In this document: in pieces, positions 61,060 through 64,000 of the stretch
How positions within the stretch are numbered: the stretch's first letter is position 1
How the letters are laid out: every line of letters starts with the position of its first letter
NCBI RefSeq assembly: GCF_028476545.1
Contig: NW_026732296.1
Location: 310,001-374,000 of the forward strand
Origin: Physella acuta
Taxonomy: Eukaryota > Mollusca > Gastropoda > Physidae
Direction of reading: 5' to 3'
DNA length: 64,000 nt
Made by a program: the position numbers and the translations under genes
The notes under the pieces: generated by a model
What the model was told of the DNA's origin: nothing
Databases searched by the model: none
The model's input: the letters and a program-made list of their open reading frames with translations, nothing else

Positions 61060-61560
61060 AAATGGCATTCGTACTCTCTAAACCAGTTTTGTAATGGTTA
61101 TAGATTTCATAATCTCTAAACTAGTTTTGTAAGGGCTCCAGATATTGCACTCTCTAAACCAGTTTTGTAAGGGTTATAGATTTCATAATCTCTAAACTGG
61201 TTTTGTAAGGGCTGCAGATATCGCACTCTCTAAACCAGTTTTGTAAGGGTTATAGATTTCATAATCTCTAAATCAGTTGTTTAAGGGTTATAGATTTCAT
61301 AATCTCTAAATCAGTTGTTTAAGGGCTATAGATTTCATAATCTCTAAACCAGTTTTGTAAGGTTATAGATTTCATAATCTTTAAACCAGTTTTTGTAAGG
61401 GCTATATATTTCGTAATCTCTAAACCACATAACTGCCCGATTTGACTGTAATCAAATGGCATTGTACTCTCTAAATCAGTTTTGAAAGGGTTTTAGATTT
61501 CATAATCTCTAAACCAGCTTTGCAAGGGCTATACATTTCGTACTCTCTAAACCACATGAC
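61060..61560. repeat. About 38-bp minisatellite
   Basis: Twelve or so units of TCTCTAAACCAGTTTTGTAA and GGGTTATAGATTTCATAA. Confidence 0.92.
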
Positions 61561-62628
61561 TACCCGATCACAACTTTCTGTTTTATCACAACGTATAAAT
61601 TGCATATTGATAAATGATACGAGCTATCAATTATCATTTTTTTATGTTGCTCTATCAAGTGTTGATTATTTGAAACAATTACCAAAGCTCTAGAATTACG
61701 CTTCTGTATTTTTTTTTTTGTTCTATAAAGTGCTTATTATTTGAAACAAATTATCAAAGCTCTAGAATTACGATTCTGTGTTGTTTTGGTAACCGCATTA
61801 CAATATGACGTCAGATCACCCCCCCCCTCCCCCACACCACTATGCCTCTTCCTATTTTTCAAGCGTCCAATGTTTCCTAATCTGGACCTTTACAAAATAT
61901 GCACCATAAAATTTTTTTCAAAAGCTTTTGGACAACTGTGTCAACAACTCGTGAGGTTGAAAACCCCGTGGGGTGGGGGAAAGGGGGGGGGGAGTTCTTT
62001 TCAAGTCAGTCATCCCTCACACACAGTGACAAAACCGCTTGTCAATTTGCCGCAGATAATTAACGTCCAGTGCTCAGTGGACCGTGAAAAGTTGAATAGC
62101 TGCTATGTCAACCACAAGCGGGGGGGGGGGGGGGGGGATGGGGGGGGATGGGGGGATGTATGGGGAGGGGGATGTTTGCTAGAAATAACTGAATAACTGG
62201 TGTGATGTTAGGGGTGAGGCGTTGGGAAGGGGAGGGGGTGGGGTGGTTACAACTGGGGAGTTTTCACGATAAAAGAACAAAAAGGTTTTATTAATGGTTT
62301 TAATGCAACGATCTCCAGTCTGTTCTGGAACTCTTGGGTAACGTTGGGGGGGGGGGGGGGCAGTTCCAGCTCGGCCATTAAACGCCTGGCACCAACCGTG
62401 TCTCGCAGGTGTAATACGCACAATGACGTCCCTGCACTCACGCGCCTGTGTGGGGGTGCCAGGATCGTGTGCCAGCTTGCCACTGACTGTGACAATCGCT
62501 GTTTTCACACGGGGTCATTGTTGTCCTAACGCCATTATGGCCTCACATCAAAGTTCGTGGAAAGTCTATATAAGCTTCGTTATTAATTAATAGCGTATGG
62601 CTAACCTGTCTACTAGTATGCCGTGGTC
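61561..62628. other. Unique DNA
   Basis: No gene recognised. A CTCTAGAATTACG duplicate at 61688 and 61750. G runs at 61985-61992, 62119-62137 and 62346-62360. TGACGTCA at 61806-61813. Confidence 0.4.
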
Positions 62629-62672
62629 GTTGAAACAGATGAATTCTACTGCTTCTGCCCAATGTGTCATGT
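62629..62672 (+). mobile_element. SINE tail fragment, family S1
   Basis: GAAACAGATGAATTCTACTG and CTTCTGCCCAATG match the S1 3' block. Confidence 0.5.
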
Positions 62673-63429
62673 GCTCGATTGCTAAAGAATGAGAAAATGA
62701 TAGCCTGAAAGGACTTAAAAATACCATGAAGCCAGCGTTTATTTTATTGGAGTTTGTACGACACGTCAGAATTGAAATACATTTTACGTCCATTCTCCAG
62801 AACATTAAAAACAAATATTGCTTTATTTTTTACTTTTATTTTAATTCTTTATTTTTGGCCTCAGATATGTAATTTACAGCGTCAGTTTGCCTTACATGTT
62901 CGCTTTAGTATTACAGCTTTCACCTGCGGCTTATGAGGACGGATACAGATTTTTAACGATAGTACTTTTTCTTCTTACATGTACTTACATTTAAGATGAT
63001 TTACTTATACATAATACAAAAGGTCTAATTAAAATTTTATTTTCAAACACGAAAATGCAAATGTGTAATTAAATGGTGATTCAATACTCTGTGAAATAGA
63101 GTTGAAATAAATTTGGGACTTAAAATGATAAATACTACAACAAACGTAAGACAGAATAGAATGGTTATTTTCGGTGTGGTATGGGCTAGAGTTGAAATAA
63201 ATTTGGAAGTAACGAAAAATGTTTTTTTAGGGATTATATTATTATTTAATTTCCTAAAATATTAAGATAAAAGGCAAATATTTACTTTATAGAGAAACAA
63301 TTCAATTTTTAAAAATATAAATGCACATAAACATTTACATACAATGATTTTACACTCGATATGCAATCCAACAAGAAACATTTAAAATCTTTGCTCATTT
63401 ATACTGCATTACAACAAAACAAATCACTG
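62673..63429. other. AT-rich DNA, 3' flank of the coding relic
   Basis: No gene recognised. Possibly UTR of the relic at 63430 (minus), but no clear tail or signal was assigned. Confidence 0.4.
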
Positions 63430-64000
63430 CTAAGTATTCTTTTCATTCTCCAACATCATCTTTTGTTTTAAATGATCTTTAATATTTTTTTCTGCATCAA
63501 TCTTGTGAAACAGAGAGATACCATCAATCATTTGTTTCTTCCTTTTGTTCTCTTTAGGTTTTGGTCTTGGTTTTGCTGTATTTTTTTTTCTATATGAGGC
63601 ACTCTTAGTAGTTTTCTTTAAAACAAGCTCTTGAGTTGGTAGTGCATCTTTCATAAGGGTTGGCCAACTACTATAGGAACGTACTGCTTTTTCTTTCTTT
63701 CTTCACCCTAAGCAGCATCAATTTCAGACATCCACACATCATTTCAAATTTCTTGGGTTCTCTTTCGTCTTCAATTTATGTCCTTTGAAAGTCTTGCTTG
63801 TTATAGTACTTCGGGCATCAGAATCTGGAAGTTTCTGTGTCAATAAATATGTGGTTGCTATTTTTAGATTTTGAAACACGTTTAACCCCTTGTCACATTT
63901 GCTGTTGAGCTTGCTTTATGTGCACTGCTATTGTAGACTCCTCCATCAATTCTTGATCTGCTGATTTGTTTTTATCCTGAACTTTTTCAGCTGCTGTATA
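63430..64000 (-). pseudogene. Broken coding sequence of an unrecognised protein, cut by the window edge
   Basis: The minus strand has 74 codons ending at 63430 with a lysine-rich, protein-like composition (start MKDALPTQELVLKK, later ISLFHKIDAEKNIKDHLKQK). Upstream, in other frames, protein-like pieces continue: KKKQYVPIVVGQPL just before it, TSKTFKGHKLKTKENPR near 63760-63810, and AAEKVQDKNKSADQELMEES near 63950-63990. Getting from one to the next needs at least two frame changes and passes in-frame stops, and no intron borders explain this. It is most likely a processed pseudogene like the others here. I do not recognise the family; composition suggests a basic, coiled-coil-type nuclear or cytoskeletal protein, a guess only. 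Its 5' end lies beyond the window. Confidence 0.6.

Overview
This window is animal genomic DNA, most likely from a gastropod mollusc. The pointers are eight copies of one tRNA-SINE family of a kind I associate with snails, GATCTA-rich stretches, recurrent GGGAG(A/G)(T/C)AAC-type motifs, very long (TA)n runs, and many minisatellites. I recognise no intact protein-coding gene. It reads as an intergenic or intronic interval filled by repeats and by copies of transcripts pasted back into the genome. The species call is inference; no search could be run.

Layout. 0-10.5 kb: microsatellites, a nested hAT element (2.9-4.0 kb), an imperfect GGTGAT array (8.4-8.9 kb) and several complex, possibly regulatory stretches. 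10.5-13.3 kb: half a hAT element, an 88-bp tandem repeat, then a dispersed repeat broken by a poly-G hAT MITE and by a 1.19-kb non-autonomous Helitron. 13.2-21 kb: a run of reverse-transcribed insertions. These are a U6 snRNA pseudogene, a bare poly(A) insertion, a YjbQ/UPF0047 retrocopy with exact 21-bp target-site duplications (TSDs), a WBP4 (WW-domain splicing factor) retropseudogene, and a retroposed transcript with two poly(A) tracts. Two copies of a core + 22-bp minisatellite + (TA)n cassette (14.8-16.55 and 21.0-23.0 kb) interleave with these. 23-33 kb: MITEs and tandem arrays, ending in a 57-unit 42-bp satellite. 33.4-41.5 kb: mostly unique DNA including a CpG-rich stretch at 35.3-35.9 kb. 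41.5-46.4 kb: arrays of 30, 51 and 29 bp units plus a 72-bp hAT MITE. 46.4-63.4 kb: SINE pieces, more tandem arrays and a fourth poly-G MITE. 63.4 kb to the end: broken coding sequence of an unrecognised protein on the minus strand.

How the parts relate. At least two mobilising activities are visible. LINE-type machinery acting in trans left poly(A) tails and 9-21 bp TSDs on mRNA, U6 and unknown transcripts. hAT transposase moved short elements that carry 8-bp TSDs. A Helitron inserted between A and T, and the uninterrupted paralogous site is present in the same window. Several long apparent reading frames (up to 932 codons) are satellite artefacts.
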